Origin: Pseudomonas sp. BCA17
GTDB lineage: Bacteria > Pseudomonadota > Gammaproteobacteria > Pseudomonadales > Pseudomonadaceae
Direction: 5' to 3'
Length of the DNA stretch: 64,000 nucleotides
NCBI RefSeq assembly: GCF_004519405.1
Contig: NZ_SGWI01000004.1
Location: 372,001-436,000, forward strand
The position numbers were made by a program, and so were the translations under genes. Below are positions 11,599-20,775 of the stretch, one piece after another. A model generated the notes under the pieces. That model was not told the origin of the DNA. It was given only the letters and a program-made list of their open reading frames with translations, and did not search any database. Every line of letters begins with the position of its first letter. Positions within the stretch are counted from its first letter, which is position 1.

Positions 11599-12776
11599 TG
11601 TTGCTCAACCTGTTCAATGAGATGCGCGCAGCCAAGGTGCCGGTGTCGGTACGCGAGCTGCTCGACCTGATCAACGCCCTGAAACAGCGCGTGACCTTCG
11701 CCGACATGGACGAGTTTTACTACTTGGCCCGGGCGATCCTGGTCAAGGACGAGCGGCATTACGACAAGTTCGACCGAGCCTTTGGCGCCTACTTCAACGG
11801 CCTGGAAAAACTCGACGACCACCTGCAGGCGCTGATCCCCGAAGATTGGCTGCGCAAGGAATTCGAACGCTCGCTGAGCGATGAAGAACGCGCGCAGATC
11901 CAGTCCCTCGGCGGCCTCGACAAACTCATCGAGGAATTCAAGAAGCGCCTGGAAGAACAGAAGGAACGCCACGCCGGCGGCAACAAATGGATCGGCACCG
12001 GCGGCACCAGCCCGTTTGGCTCCGGGGGCTACAACCCCGAAGGCATCCGCGTCGGCGATGCCGGCAAGCGCCAGGGCAAGGCCGTGAAGGTGTGGGACCA
12101 GCGCGAGTACAAAAACCTCGACGATCAGGTTGAGCTGGGCACGCGCAACATCAAGATCGCCCTGCGCCGCCTGCGCAAGTTTGCACGCCAAGGCGCGGCG
12201 GAAGAACTGGACATTGACGGCACCATTGACCACACCGCGCGTGATGCCGGCCTGCTGAATATCCAGATGCGCCCGGAACGGCGCAACACCATCAAGCTGC
12301 TCTTGCTGTTCGATATCGGCGGCTCGATGGACGCCCATGTGAAGACCTGCGAAGAGCTGTTCTCCGCGTGCAAGACCGAGTTCAAGCACCTGGAGTATTT
12401 CTACTTCCATAACTTCGTATACGAGTCGGTGTGGAAGAACAACCAGCGCCGCACCTCGGAGCGTACCTCCACGCAAGACCTGCTGCACAAGTACGGCGCG
12501 GATTACAAAGTGATCTTCATCGGCGATGCGTCGATGGCGCCCTACGAAATCACGCAAGCCGGCGGCAGCGTCGAGCACTGGAATGAAGAGCCAGGGTACG
12601 TGTGGATGCAGCGCTTCATGGCCAAGTACAAGAAGTTGATCTGGATTAACCCGTATCCGAAGGACACCTGGGGGTATACGGCGTCGACGGGGATTGTGCG
12701 GGAGCTGGTGGAGGATCAGATGTATCCGCTGACACTGCGCGGCCTGGAAGAAGGCATGCGCTTCCTCTCGAAATAA
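11598..12776 (+). CDS. VWA domain protein (CoxE-like), partner of MoxR ATPase
   Basis: The 392-residue protein has an N-terminal helical region (1 to about 110), a charged linker rich in Lys, Glu and Gly (about 110-170), and a C-terminal von Willebrand A domain. The metal-binding loop reads DIGGSM starting at D239, where the consensus is DxSxS, so the first Ser is Gly. The start codon overlaps the MoxR stop (TAATG). MoxR-VWA pairs are widespread and are thought to remodel or metallate target proteins; no target gene is evident next to this pair. Confidence 0.88.
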   Translation: MLLNLFNEMRAAKVPVSVRELLDLINALKQRVTFADMDEFYYLARAILVKDERHYDKFDRAFGAYFNGLEKLDDHLQALIPEDWLRKEFERSLSDEERAQIQSLGGLDKLIEEFKKRLEEQKERHAGGNKWIGTGGTSPFGSGGYNPEGIRVGDAGKRQGKAVKVWDQREYKNLDDQVELGTRNIKIALRRLRKFARQGAAEELDIDGTIDHTARDAGLLNIQMRPERRNTIKLLLLFDIGGSMDAHVKTCEELFSACKTEFKHLEYFYFHNFVYESVWKNNQRRTSERTSTQDLLHKYGADYKVIFIGDASMAPYEITQAGGSVEHWNEEPGYVWMQRFMAKYKKLIWINPYPKDTWGYTASTGIVRELVEDQMYPLTLRGLEEGMRFLSK

Positions 12777-12785
12777 CCCCGCCGT

Positions 12786-12894
12786 CCCCTGTAGGAGCGA
12801 GCTTGCTCGCGAAGAACCTGAGAGCGCCGCGTTAAACCGGATACGCTGCGTTATCGTTGACGTTCTTCGCGAGCAAACTCGCTCCTACAGGGGG
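12786..12894. repeat. REPIN (paired inverted REP elements)
   Basis: The left arm at 12786-12817 and the near-identical inverted right arm at 12862-12894 each contain their own palindromic REP core (GGAGCGAGCTTGCTCGC on the left). They are separated by a 44-nt spacer. It fills the gap between the convergent VWA gene and pxpC. Confidence 0.85.
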
Positions 12895-12904
12895 TCAGGG
12901 CGGT

Positions 12905-13819
12905 TCAAGGTCGGTTGAACCGCTGCAAATACTCGATGTGCTGCCGATGCGCCGTCTCCTGCACTACCGGCGCCAACCTGACCTTCTCCCCCGGCAGGCA
13001 CTGCGCCAGCCGCGCCAGCGACAACGGCGTCAGTGCCCCCAGGCGCGGATAGCCGCCAATGGTCTGGCGATCATTGAGCAACACAATCGGCTGCCCATCC
13101 GGCGGCACCTGGATCGCCCCCAGCGGAATGCCTTCTGAAATGAGCGAAGGCCCCTGGTAGTGCAACGGCGTGCCCAGCAAGCGCATGCCCATGCGATCGG
13201 CGCGGCTGTCGAGCGCCCATTCGGTGTTGAAGGCATCGAACAGGCTTTGGCCGCTGAACCGGCCGATCTGCGCGCCCACGATCACCTCCAATGCCGCCTT
13301 GGCCGGCAGGGTCGGATCGCTCAGCACCTTCATCGCACCGCCCACACCGGAATACGCCAGGCGACCGCCTTCGGCCAATGCCTTACCGAAACCATCCACC
13401 CCGCCCAATTCTTCACGCGCGACCGTGGCACAACTACCGAGTACATCCGGCGCGTCAAACCCGCCCGGCGCCGCCAGATAGGCGCGCGCCCCGCTGAAAG
13501 GTTGGGTGAAACGCAAGCGCTGGCCCTTTTGCAGGATGAAACTGCGGCCGGGGCTGATCGTGCGCTCGTCGACATAGGCGCCCAGATCCGCACCGGCCAG
13601 GGCCAGCAGGCAATAATCCTCGGCCTGCACGGTAAAACCGCCCAAGGTGATTTCCACCACCGGTGCATCCAGCGCATTGCCCAGCAGCCAATTGGCCCAG
13701 GACATCGACACCCAGTCCAACGCTCCGCCCTGGGTCACGCCCAGGTGGCGCACGCCAAAGCGGCCGGCGTCCTGCAACAGGCACAACGGCGTGCTGGCCT
13801 CGATCAACAAGCGGCTCAT
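12905..13819 (-). CDS. pxpC: 5-oxoprolinase subunit PxpC (biotin-dependent carboxyltransferase-like)
   Basis: One of three subunits of the bacterial ATP-dependent 5-oxoprolinase that opens pyroglutamate to glutamate. The 304-residue product is of the KipA/urea-amidolyase-C type: N-terminal LQDAGRFGVRHLGVTQGGALD and the later GIPLGAIQVPPDGQPIVLLND are family signatures. The start at 13819 overlaps the pxpB stop by 4 bp (ATGA), which shows coupling. It is the last gene of the pxpA-pxpB-pxpC operon. Confidence 0.92.
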   Translation of the reverse strand: MSRLLIEASTPLCLLQDAGRFGVRHLGVTQGGALDWVSMSWANWLLGNALDAPVVEITLGGFTVQAEDYCLLALAGADLGAYVDERTISPGRSFILQKGQRLRFTQPFSGARAYLAAPGGFDAPDVLGSCATVAREELGGVDGFGKALAEGGRLAYSGVGGAMKVLSDPTLPAKAALEVIVGAQIGRFSGQSLFDAFNTEWALDSRADRMGMRLLGTPLHYQGPSLISEGIPLGAIQVPPDGQPIVLLNDRQTIGGYPRLGALTPLSLARLAQCLPGEKVRLAPVVQETAHRQHIEYLQRFNRP

Positions 13820-14520
13820 GCCTGCGCCTCCAACGGCGTGTCATCGCCACCCAGGTTGATGAATTCAGCATGGCCAACCGCCTCGAAGCGCACCGTGTCG
13901 CCGGGCTGCATCAGGCTGTAGCCGTCTCGTTCGCGGTCAAAGAGTTTAGCCGGGGTGCGGCCGATCAGGTTCCAGCCACCCGGCGACACCACCGGGTAGG
14001 CGGCAGTCTGCCGTTCGGCGATGCCAACGCTGCCGGCCGCCACGCGTTTGCGCGGCGTGTTGAGGCGCGGTGCGGCGAGTCTTTCATCCACCAGCCCCAT
14101 AAAGGCAAAACCCGGGGCAAAGCCGAGGGCGAACACCTGGTATTCATGGGCGGTGTGACGGCCGATCACGTCGTCTATAGACAGGCCGCTACGCTGGCTG
14201 AGCAAGGTCAGCTCAGGGCCGACACTCAGGTCATACCACACCGGCAACACATGGGACTGCCCGCTGCCCTGAACCTGAGGTTGCAGGTCAGTCAGTGCCT
14301 GCTCGATCAGTTGCCGTGCCTGGGCCGGGCTCAACGCCGTGAGATCGTAATGCACCATCAACGTGGTGTAGGACGGCACCAGATCCACCAGCGCCGCGCC
14401 GAAACCTTCGCGCAAGCGCTGAGTGGCGGCGAGCATCCAAGGCATATTGGCTTCGGCAATCACTTCAAACAGACGCACCATCAGGCAGTCAATGGCTACC
14501 ACTTCAATGCGTGGTCTCAT
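13816..14520 (-). CDS. pxpB: 5-oxoprolinase subunit PxpB (KipI/allophanate hydrolase subunit 1 family)
   Basis: The 234-residue protein has the KipI-type motifs EIPVCYG-like PVWYDLSVGPEL and HTAHEYQVFALGFAPGF, and GWNLIGRTP near the C-terminus. It acts with PxpA and PxpC on 5-oxoproline. The start is ATG 14520, overlapping the pxpA stop in ATGA; the longer in-frame form beginning at 14589 would run deep into pxpA and is rejected. Its stop overlaps pxpC in the same way. Confidence 0.92.
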   Translation of the reverse strand: MRPRIEVVAIDCLMVRLFEVIAEANMPWMLAATQRLREGFGAALVDLVPSYTTLMVHYDLTALSPAQARQLIEQALTDLQPQVQGSGQSHVLPVWYDLSVGPELTLLSQRSGLSIDDVIGRHTAHEYQVFALGFAPGFAFMGLVDERLAAPRLNTPRKRVAAGSVGIAERQTAAYPVVSPGGWNLIGRTPAKLFDRERDGYSLMQPGDTVRFEAVGHAEFINLGGDDTPLEAQA

Positions 14521-15257
14521 GCTGACTTCAACGCCTCGCGAATGCGTTGCACCGCGGCGATCGAACTGGCGTTGTCGCCGTGCACGCACAGGGTATTGGC
14601 CTGCAACATCAACGCGCTGCCGTCGCTGGCAGTCAGGGCTTCGCCACGGGAAATGGTCAGGGCTTGCTGTAGGATCGTGTCGGAATCGTGATGCACGGCC
14701 CCCGGCAACTGACGGGAAACCAAGTGGCCCTGGGCGTCGTAGGCACGGTCGGCGAACGCTTCAAACCACAGGATCACACCGTATTCATCACCCAGGGCCT
14801 TGGCCGCGCTGTTGTCACGGGTGGCCAGGAGCATTAGCGGCAAATCGCCATAGGCCGCCACGGCCTGGATCACCGCACGCAATTGCGTGGGGTTGGCCAT
14901 CATGTCGTTGTACATCGCGCCATGGGGTTTGACGTAGCTGACCCGTCCGCCTTGAGCGCGACAAATACCGTCGAGAGCGCCGATCTGGTAATGCAGCAGG
15001 TCCTGGATTTCCTGGGGGGTGTAGGCCATGGAACGACGGCCGAAGCCTTGCAGGTCCTGGTAGGCCGGGTGTGCACCCACTTGCACGCCGTGCTTGAAAG
15101 CCAGGCTGACGGTCTTGCGCATGATGCTTGGGTCGCCGGCATGGAAACCGCAAGCCACATTGGCGCAATCGATGAACGGCATGACCTCGGCATCCAGACC
15201 CATGGTCCAGTTGCCGAAGCTCTCGCCGATATCACAATTCAATAACAGACGGCTCAC
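14517..15257 (-). CDS. pxpA: 5-oxoprolinase subunit PxpA (LamB/YcsF family)
   Basis: The 246-residue protein begins (V/M)SRLLLNCDIGESFGNW, with CGFHAGDP and KPHGAMYN further on; these are hallmarks of the LamB/YcsF family, the hydrolase-fold subunit of 5-oxoprolinase. The start is GTG 15257 with AGGAG 9-13 nt upstream; the in-frame extension towards 15410 covers the promoter region. It is the first gene of pxpABC, divergent from a LysR gene that likely controls it. Confidence 0.93.
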   Translation of the reverse strand: MSRLLLNCDIGESFGNWTMGLDAEVMPFIDCANVACGFHAGDPSIMRKTVSLAFKHGVQVGAHPAYQDLQGFGRRSMAYTPQEIQDLLHYQIGALDGICRAQGGRVSYVKPHGAMYNDMMANPTQLRAVIQAVAAYGDLPLMLLATRDNSAAKALGDEYGVILWFEAFADRAYDAQGHLVSRQLPGAVHHDSDTILQQALTISRGEALTASDGSALMLQANTLCVHGDNASSIAAVQRIREALKSA

Positions 15258-15430
15258 GGTGGGCGCTCCTGTAGGCGTTGTTTTTTGTAGTGTGGGATTT
15301 TTTACCCGGAACTCGCAACTTGTCCTCATACCCCAACGACGCTTATCGTGGAATGACTCGATTTTTGGCGTTTGCCCGGTGCGACGTCCAACTAATAAAA
15401 ACCGATCCATGCATAAGAAAAGTTGATCCC

Positions 15431-16351
15431 ATGAATTTGAAGTTCCTCGAAACCTTCGTCTGGGTGGCCAAGCTCAAGAGCTTTCGACTGACCGCCGAAA
15501 AGCTGTTCACTACCCAGGCCTCGATTTCCAGCCGCATCGCCGTGTTGGAAAGCGAGTTGGGCGTGAAGCTGCTTCTGCGCGACTCACGGGGCGTAAGCCT
15601 GACCCCGGAAGGCTTGAAGGTGCTCGATTACGCCGAGCAGATGATGGTGACCATGCAGGGCTTGAAGCAGTCCCTGGAAACCACCAGCAGCAAGGTCGGG
15701 CGCATTCGGATCGGCGTAATGGACACCGTCATCCACACGTGGCTGAGCCCGCTGGTGGCCGAACTGATGGATCATTTCCCCTTGGTGGAAATCGAGTTGA
15801 TCGCCGATACCGCATTGAACCTCAGCGATCAGCTGCAAAAAGGCTTCCTCGACCTGATCCTGCAAACCGACCTGCTGCGCCTGGAAACCGTGCGCAGCCT
15901 GGAACTGGCCAGCCACCCCATGGCCTGGATTGTCGCCAGTCACTCGATCTACCACCGCGACTATGCCTCCCTCGCCGAACTGGCTCAGGAACGCATCATC
16001 ACTTATTCGAAAAACTCCCACCCACATCAGGACGTGCTGAGCCTGATGCAGGCCAACGGTGTGGCCGCGCCACGGATGAACTGCGTGAATTCGGTGTCGG
16101 CGATTACGCGTTTGCTGCGCGATGGTTTCGGGATTGGTGCGCTACCGCCGGTGCTGGTCAGCGAGGAACTGGCGCGGGGGGAATTGGTGATGTTGCCCAT
16201 GGCGCAAAAACTGCCGAACCTGCAGGTCGTGGTGTCGTGGCGCGTGGGAGTGGAATTGGTGGAGGAGATTGTGGGGTTGTGCCGCAAGGTCGTCGCCCGC
16301 TATGCCGCGCAAGTCGGCGAGGCGCGGATGCTGCTGAGCACACCCACTTGA
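15431..16351 (+). CDS. LysR-family regulator, probable control of pxpABC
   Basis: The 306-residue protein has an N-terminal winged helix-turn-helix (MNLKFLETFVWVAKLKSF, then KLFTTQASISSRIAVLE) and a C-terminal type 2 periplasmic-binding-like effector domain (GRIRIGVMDTVIHTWL onwards). ATG 15431 matches known LysR starts; earlier in-frame codons lie in the promoter. The 173-bp divergent spacing with pxpA suggests it senses 5-oxoproline or a related compound. That is inferred from position only. Confidence 0.88.
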   Translation: MNLKFLETFVWVAKLKSFRLTAEKLFTTQASISSRIAVLESELGVKLLLRDSRGVSLTPEGLKVLDYAEQMMVTMQGLKQSLETTSSKVGRIRIGVMDTVIHTWLSPLVAELMDHFPLVEIELIADTALNLSDQLQKGFLDLILQTDLLRLETVRSLELASHPMAWIVASHSIYHRDYASLAELAQERIITYSKNSHPHQDVLSLMQANGVAAPRMNCVNSVSAITRLLRDGFGIGALPPVLVSEELARGELVMLPMAQKLPNLQVVVSWRVGVELVEEIVGLCRKVVARYAAQVGEARMLLSTPT

Positions 16352-16418
16352 CTGAAAAAACCGGGTTAACCAGGTGGGAAGAGGCAACCCCCTCCCTCCT
16401 CTGGATGTGCGATGACGC

Positions 16419-16961
16419 TTAGAGGCCCTTGAGGTCCCGCTCTTCAATCGGCCGGCTCTGGCGCATGCGCTTGCCGCCCAACACGATCCAGTCGATCAGA
16501 CGAAACAGGCATTCCAGCCCGAACGACAACAACATCGCCCCACCCAGTCCCCACCCCATGGCTTCGGGGGTCAGCAGGATCTGGTAGCTGTAGCCGTTCC
16601 AGGTTTCCAGACGAATGTCCGGGTCGGCGGCCACCGCCACCTGCAGGGCACGGATATACCAGGGGCCTTGCATGGCCTGGAATTGCTTGTCCAACGCCAC
16701 CTGGCGGTCGAGCAAGGTGCCCAGGCTGTTGGCGTCGCTGCGGAACACCGGGTCGTCACTGGCGCGGTAATGCGCCACCAATGCCTGCAAATCGCCGTTG
16801 AAGAACTGCTGCGCGGTGGCATCAAAGCCACGCAGGCCGGTCTGGGCTTCAATCAGATGGGCTTCGACGCGCTTGGCGTAGTCGTTGATAAAACCCGGCA
16901 CTTGCACACCGACCAACAGGCCAATGGCAAACAGCACCAACCGCAGATAACTGAGCAACAT
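16419..16961 (-). CDS. DUF2937 family membrane protein
   Basis: The 180-residue protein has one hydrophobic helix at the N-terminus (YLRLVLFAIGLLVGVQVPGF) and another near residues 130-155 (EAMGWGLGGAMLLSFGLECLFRLI), with a roughly 110-residue, probably periplasmic, helical loop between them and a basic tail. This is the DUF2937 layout; the function is unknown. It follows the amidotransferase by 11 bp and is likely the last gene of a three-gene operon. Confidence 0.75.
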   Translation of the reverse strand: MLLSYLRLVLFAIGLLVGVQVPGFINDYAKRVEAHLIEAQTGLRGFDATAQQFFNGDLQALVAHYRASDDPVFRSDANSLGTLLDRQVALDKQFQAMQGPWYIRALQVAVAADPDIRLETWNGYSYQILLTPEAMGWGLGGAMLLSFGLECLFRLIDWIVLGGKRMRQSRPIEERDLKGL

Positions 16962-16972
16962 GGTCGATATCC

Positions 16973-17749
16973 TTACTCGGTAACGCCCTGGCTAACGCAT
17001 TCACCGCGTCGCCACAGGCTCCATTGGCCCGGTTCGTAGCGGGTCCAGTTTTCGTTGTCGGTCAAAGGCTCGGTAGCAATGACCGTTACCACGTCGTCAG
17101 GCGTGGTTTCGGCCTGAAAATCGACGATCACGTCGACATCTTTCAAGCGCGCCGGACCAAAGGGGGCGCGGCGGGTGATCTGCGCCAATTTGGTCGAGCA
17201 GTAGCAGAATAGCCAGTCGCCATCACTGAGCAGGCAGTTGAACACGCCTTTGCTGCGGTACTCCGCGCAAGCGGCGATCAGGTCCGGCAAGACCTGCTCG
17301 ATGTCCACCGGCTCCGGGAAGGCCTCGCGCACACGGTTGAGCAGGTCGCAGAACGCCGCTTCGCTGTCGGTATCGCCCACTGGGCGGTAGAACGTGGCGC
17401 GGGGGTTGAAGTCCGCCAGTTGGCCGTTATGCGCAAAACACCAGTTGCGCCCCCACAGTTCACGCACGAACGGGTGGGTGTTGGACAGGCACACCTTGCC
17501 CACATTGGCCTGGCGTATATGGCCAATCACCACTTCACTTTTGATGGGATAACGCTGCACCAGCAAGGCGACTTCCGACTCACTGCTGGCAGCCGGGTCC
17601 TGGAACAGGCGCAGGCCACGACCTTCATAGAAAGCAATGCCCCAGCCATCGCGGTGGGGGCCGGTACGCCCGCCCCGCTGCATCAGCCCGGTAAAGCTGA
17701 ATACGATATCGGTGGGGACGTTGGCACTCATGCCCATTAATTCACACAT
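16973..17749 (-). CDS. Class II glutamine amidotransferase (YafJ-like)
   Basis: The 258-residue product begins MCELMGMS, placing the N-terminal nucleophile Cys2 of Ntn-type glutaminases. It also has RTGPHRDGWGIAFY, the FAHNGQL oxyanion/Asn-Gly motif, and GDTDSEAAF, all typical of the GATase_4/YafJ group. It has a glutaminase domain only, so an acceptor or partner is unknown. It lies between two membrane-protein genes on the same strand at 11 and 30 bp spacing. Confidence 0.9.
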   Translation of the reverse strand: MCELMGMSANVPTDIVFSFTGLMQRGGRTGPHRDGWGIAFYEGRGLRLFQDPAASSESEVALLVQRYPIKSEVVIGHIRQANVGKVCLSNTHPFVRELWGRNWCFAHNGQLADFNPRATFYRPVGDTDSEAAFCDLLNRVREAFPEPVDIEQVLPDLIAACAEYRSKGVFNCLLSDGDWLFCYCSTKLAQITRRAPFGPARLKDVDVIVDFQAETTPDDVVTVIATEPLTDNENWTRYEPGQWSLWRRGECVSQGVTE

Positions 17750-17779
17750 GCCAGGGCTCTCGCTGCGGGGCAGACAACG

Positions 17780-18241
17780 TTAAAGGCGCGGCTCGACCCG
17801 TGCACCACTGACCGGTGCCGGGCGACGGAAGGGTTCCTCATCGTCCTGCTCGGCGGCCAAAGCGGCATCGACAGCCGCCTTGCGCTCGCGACGGGCATTG
17901 GCGGCACGCTCGATGGGCCAGCGGATCAACACGAACACGAGATACACGGCAAACGCGATCATCGTGTACATGAACAGATCGGAAATGGCCCGCCAGGCGT
18001 TATTGCCGACCTTGAGCACCAGGTCCATGGCGGTGATGGCCACCGCCGGCGCGAACTGGGTCTTGACCGGGTCGACGATGGTCGGGCTGAACAGCACCAC
18101 GGCCATCAGCAATTGCAGCGGCTCGCGCAGCCAACGCCAGATCCAGCGGGTCAGGCGCCACCATACCAACAGGCAGCCCAAAGCGGCGAAGGCGTAAAGG
18201 CCCCAAGCGGTCAGATAGTCGTTCTCGGTCATGGTGTCCAT
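17780..18241 (-). CDS. Conserved membrane protein of unknown function
   Basis: The 153-residue protein has three or four hydrophobic stretches (LTAWGLYAFAALGCLLVWW, LQLLMAVVLFSPTIV, LFMYTMIAFAVYLVFVLI) and a charged C-terminal tail rich in Arg, Glu and Asp. I do not recognise a named family. ATG 18241 (MDTMTEN) or ATG 18232 (MTEN) are both possible starts; neither has a strong ribosome-binding site. The much longer in-frame extension overlaps the oligopeptidase gene on the other strand and is rejected. It is divergent from oligopeptidase B and leads the amidotransferase operon. Confidence 0.7.
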   Translation of the reverse strand: MDTMTENDYLTAWGLYAFAALGCLLVWWRLTRWIWRWLREPLQLLMAVVLFSPTIVDPVKTQFAPAVAITAMDLVLKVGNNAWRAISDLFMYTMIAFAVYLVFVLIRWPIERAANARRERKAAVDAALAAEQDDEEPFRRPAPVSGARVEPRL

Positions 18242-18331
18242 GGCAAGGTAGGCAAACAGGCGGCTATGATAACGGCTTTTGCGTGTCTCGGCTGCAATGC
18301 CTGCCACCATCCGCCAGACAGAGAGTATTCC

Positions 18332-20377
18332 ATGCCTATATCGACCGCCCCGATTGCCCGCAAGGGCGAAGGCCCAGATCCGTACGCCTGGCTGCAAGCG
18401 CGTGACAACCACGACGTGCTCGATTACCTCAAGGCTGAAAACGCCTGGCAGGAAGCCCAGCTCGCCGACCAGAAAGCCCTGCGCGAAACCCTGTTCGAAG
18501 AGATCAAGGGCCGCATCCTGGAAACCGACCTGTCCCTGCCCTCGCCCTGGGGGCCGTACCTGTATTACACACGCACCACCGCAGGCGACGAATACGCCCG
18601 CCACTACCGCTGCCGCCGCCCGGAGGATGAAGGTCACCAGGTGGACGAGCGCAGCGAAGAACTGCTGCTCGATCCTAACGTGTTGGCCAATGGCGGCTTT
18701 TTCTCCCTCGGTGCCTTCAGTATCAGCCCCGACCATCAGCGCCTGGCCTACAGCCTCGATACCAGCGGTGAAGAGGTTTACACCCTGTACGTGAAGGAAT
18801 TGGCCACCGGCAAGGTCAGCGAACTGGAGTTCGAAAACTGCGACGGCAGCATGACCTGGGCGAATGACAGCCTGACCCTGTTTTTCGGCGAGCTGGACGA
18901 TACCCATCGTCCGCACAAGCTGTATCGCTACCGCCTGGATGGCACAGCGGCGCAGGAAGTGTTCCACGAGCCCGACGGACGTTTCTTCCTGCATTGCTAC
19001 CGCTCCAGCTCCGAGCGCCAGTTACTGCTGGCCCTGGGCAGCAAGACCACCAGCGAGACCTGGGCGTTGGACGCCGACCAGCCACACCTGGACTTCACCT
19101 GCCTGGCGCCCCGTGTCGAGGACCATGAATACGATGTGGACCACGGCAAGCGTAACGGCGAGTGGACCTGGTTTATCCGCAGCAACCGCGACGGCATCAA
19201 CTACGCGCTGTTCGTCGCCGCCGACACCGGCAGCGTGCCCGGCGAGGCTGACTGGCACAACCTGATCCCTCACAGCGATGAGGTCATGCTCGACGGTGTG
19301 AGCCTGAACGCCAGCGCCATGACCCTTAGCCTGCGTATCGGCGGCCTGCCGGTGATCGAAGTGCACCCCCAGGACATGCCGACATACCGCGTGGAATTGC
19401 CCGACGCCGCCTATAGCCTCTACGTACAGAACAGCCTGGAATTCTCGAGCGACAAAATCCGCCTGCGCTACGAAGCCCTGAACCGCCCGGCCCAGGTGCG
19501 TCAGCTTGAACTGGCGACAGGCGCGCAGGCGGTGCTCAAGGAAACCCCAGTACTCGGCGCGTTCAACGCCGACGACTACGTCAGCCAGCGCCTGTGGGCC
19601 ACTTCCGTCGACGGCACCCAGGTGCCGATCAGCCTGGTGGTCAAGCGTGACCAGCTCGGCAAAACCACACCGCTGTACCTCTACGGCTACGGTGCCTACG
19701 GCTCGAGCCTGGACCCGTGGTTTTCCCATGCGCGCCTGAGCCTGCTCGACCGTGGCGTCGCGTTTGCCATCGCCCATGTGCGCGGCGGTGGTGAACTGGG
19801 TGAGGCCTGGTATCGCAACGGCAAACAGGAGCACAAGCAGAACACCTTCAGCGACTTTATCGCCTGCGCCGAACACCTGATCGCCCAAGGCCTGACCACA
19901 TCCAGGCAACTGGCGATCAGCGGCGGCAGTGCCGGAGGCCTGTTGATCGGCGCCGTACTCAACCAGCGGCCGGAGCTGTTCCAGGCGGCGATTGCCGAGG
20001 TGCCCTTCGTCGACGTGCTCAACACCATGCTCGACCCGGAGCTGCCGTTGACCATCACCGAGTACGACGAATGGGGCAACCCTGAAGAGCCGGAGGTCTA
20101 CGCACGCATCAAGGCTTACGCACCTTACGAAAACGTCAGCGCCCAAGCCTACCCGGCCATCCTGGTGATCGCCGGTTACAACGACAGCCGCGTGCAGTAT
20201 TGGGAAGCAGCCAAGTGGGTAGCCAAGCTGCGTGACACCAAGACGGACGACAACCTGTTGCTGCTCAAGACCGAACTGGGCGCCGGCCATGGCGGCATGA
20301 GTGGCCGTTACCAGGGACTACGTGATGTGGCGCTTGAGTACGGGTTTGTGTTCAAGGCACTGGGGTTATCTTACTGA
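18332..20377 (+). CDS. ptrB: Oligopeptidase B (prolyl oligopeptidase family, S9A)
   Basis: Cytosolic serine peptidase cutting short peptides after Arg or Lys. The 681-residue product has an N-terminal beta-propeller (about 70-400) and a C-terminal alpha/beta-hydrolase domain. The catalytic triad is visible: Ser533 in ISGGSAGG, Asp618 in YNDSRV and His653 in GAGHGG. YGYGAYGSSLDPWFS is a family signature. The start ATG 18332 (MPISTAPIA) is preferred over a longer frame that overlaps the divergent membrane-protein gene. The length agrees with OpdB (about 680-700). Confidence 0.92.
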   Translation: MPISTAPIARKGEGPDPYAWLQARDNHDVLDYLKAENAWQEAQLADQKALRETLFEEIKGRILETDLSLPSPWGPYLYYTRTTAGDEYARHYRCRRPEDEGHQVDERSEELLLDPNVLANGGFFSLGAFSISPDHQRLAYSLDTSGEEVYTLYVKELATGKVSELEFENCDGSMTWANDSLTLFFGELDDTHRPHKLYRYRLDGTAAQEVFHEPDGRFFLHCYRSSSERQLLLALGSKTTSETWALDADQPHLDFTCLAPRVEDHEYDVDHGKRNGEWTWFIRSNRDGINYALFVAADTGSVPGEADWHNLIPHSDEVMLDGVSLNASAMTLSLRIGGLPVIEVHPQDMPTYRVELPDAAYSLYVQNSLEFSSDKIRLRYEALNRPAQVRQLELATGAQAVLKETPVLGAFNADDYVSQRLWATSVDGTQVPISLVVKRDQLGKTTPLYLYGYGAYGSSLDPWFSHARLSLLDRGVAFAIAHVRGGGELGEAWYRNGKQEHKQNTFSDFIACAEHLIAQGLTTSRQLAISGGSAGGLLIGAVLNQRPELFQAAIAEVPFVDVLNTMLDPELPLTITEYDEWGNPEEPEVYARIKAYAPYENVSAQAYPAILVIAGYNDSRVQYWEAAKWVAKLRDTKTDDNLLLLKTELGAGHGGMSGRYQGLRDVALEYGFVFKALGLSY

Positions 20378-20412
20378 CTGGGTGCGGCGGGCAATAACGG
20401 CCGCAACCGTCA

Positions 20413-20697
20413 TTAACCGCCGGGCGTCTTCGGCTTGCTGTCGTTTTGTTGCAGGCCGGGCACCGTCTGATCTTTCGGCGGCGTGGGCAACACAATCGGT
20501 TCCAGCGCGGGCGAGCCGTTGACGGTAGCCTTGGGGGGCGCGGGCGGGCTGACTTGCGGGTACAACGTGGGTGTCGGTGTGCCGGGGGCACCCGGGGTTG
20601 GCGCGGGTGCGATCGGCACGGTTTGCACTTCTTGCGCCTGCGCCGTACCCAATGCGAGCGCGCCAAGCACAATGACCGTTAGAATGTTGCACTTCAT
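20413..20697 (-). CDS. Small proline-rich exported protein
   Basis: The 94-residue protein has a clear signal peptide (MKCNILTVIVLGALALGTAQA) followed by a low-complexity mature part rich in Pro, Thr and Gly. ATG 20697 has GGAG about 6 nt upstream, so it is preferred to ATG 20709. It is convergent with oligopeptidase B and divergent from the spermidine-synthase-like gene. The function is unknown; it is probably a periplasmic or surface protein. Confidence 0.7.
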   Translation of the reverse strand: MKCNILTVIVLGALALGTAQAQEVQTVPIAPAPTPGAPGTPTPTLYPQVSPPAPPKATVNGSPALEPIVLPTPPKDQTVPGLQQNDSKPKTPGG

Positions 20698-20775
20698 CGA
20701 TGGCTCCATGGCCTGACTGGAATACCGTAAGGCTACTCCCAACCGCGCAAGAATGCCCTTCCCAATGAGATTTCC

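Noticed and set aside
17780..18994. 404-codon form of the small membrane protein
   Set aside because: The first 250 codons are antisense to oligopeptidase B; the membrane protein starts at about 18241.
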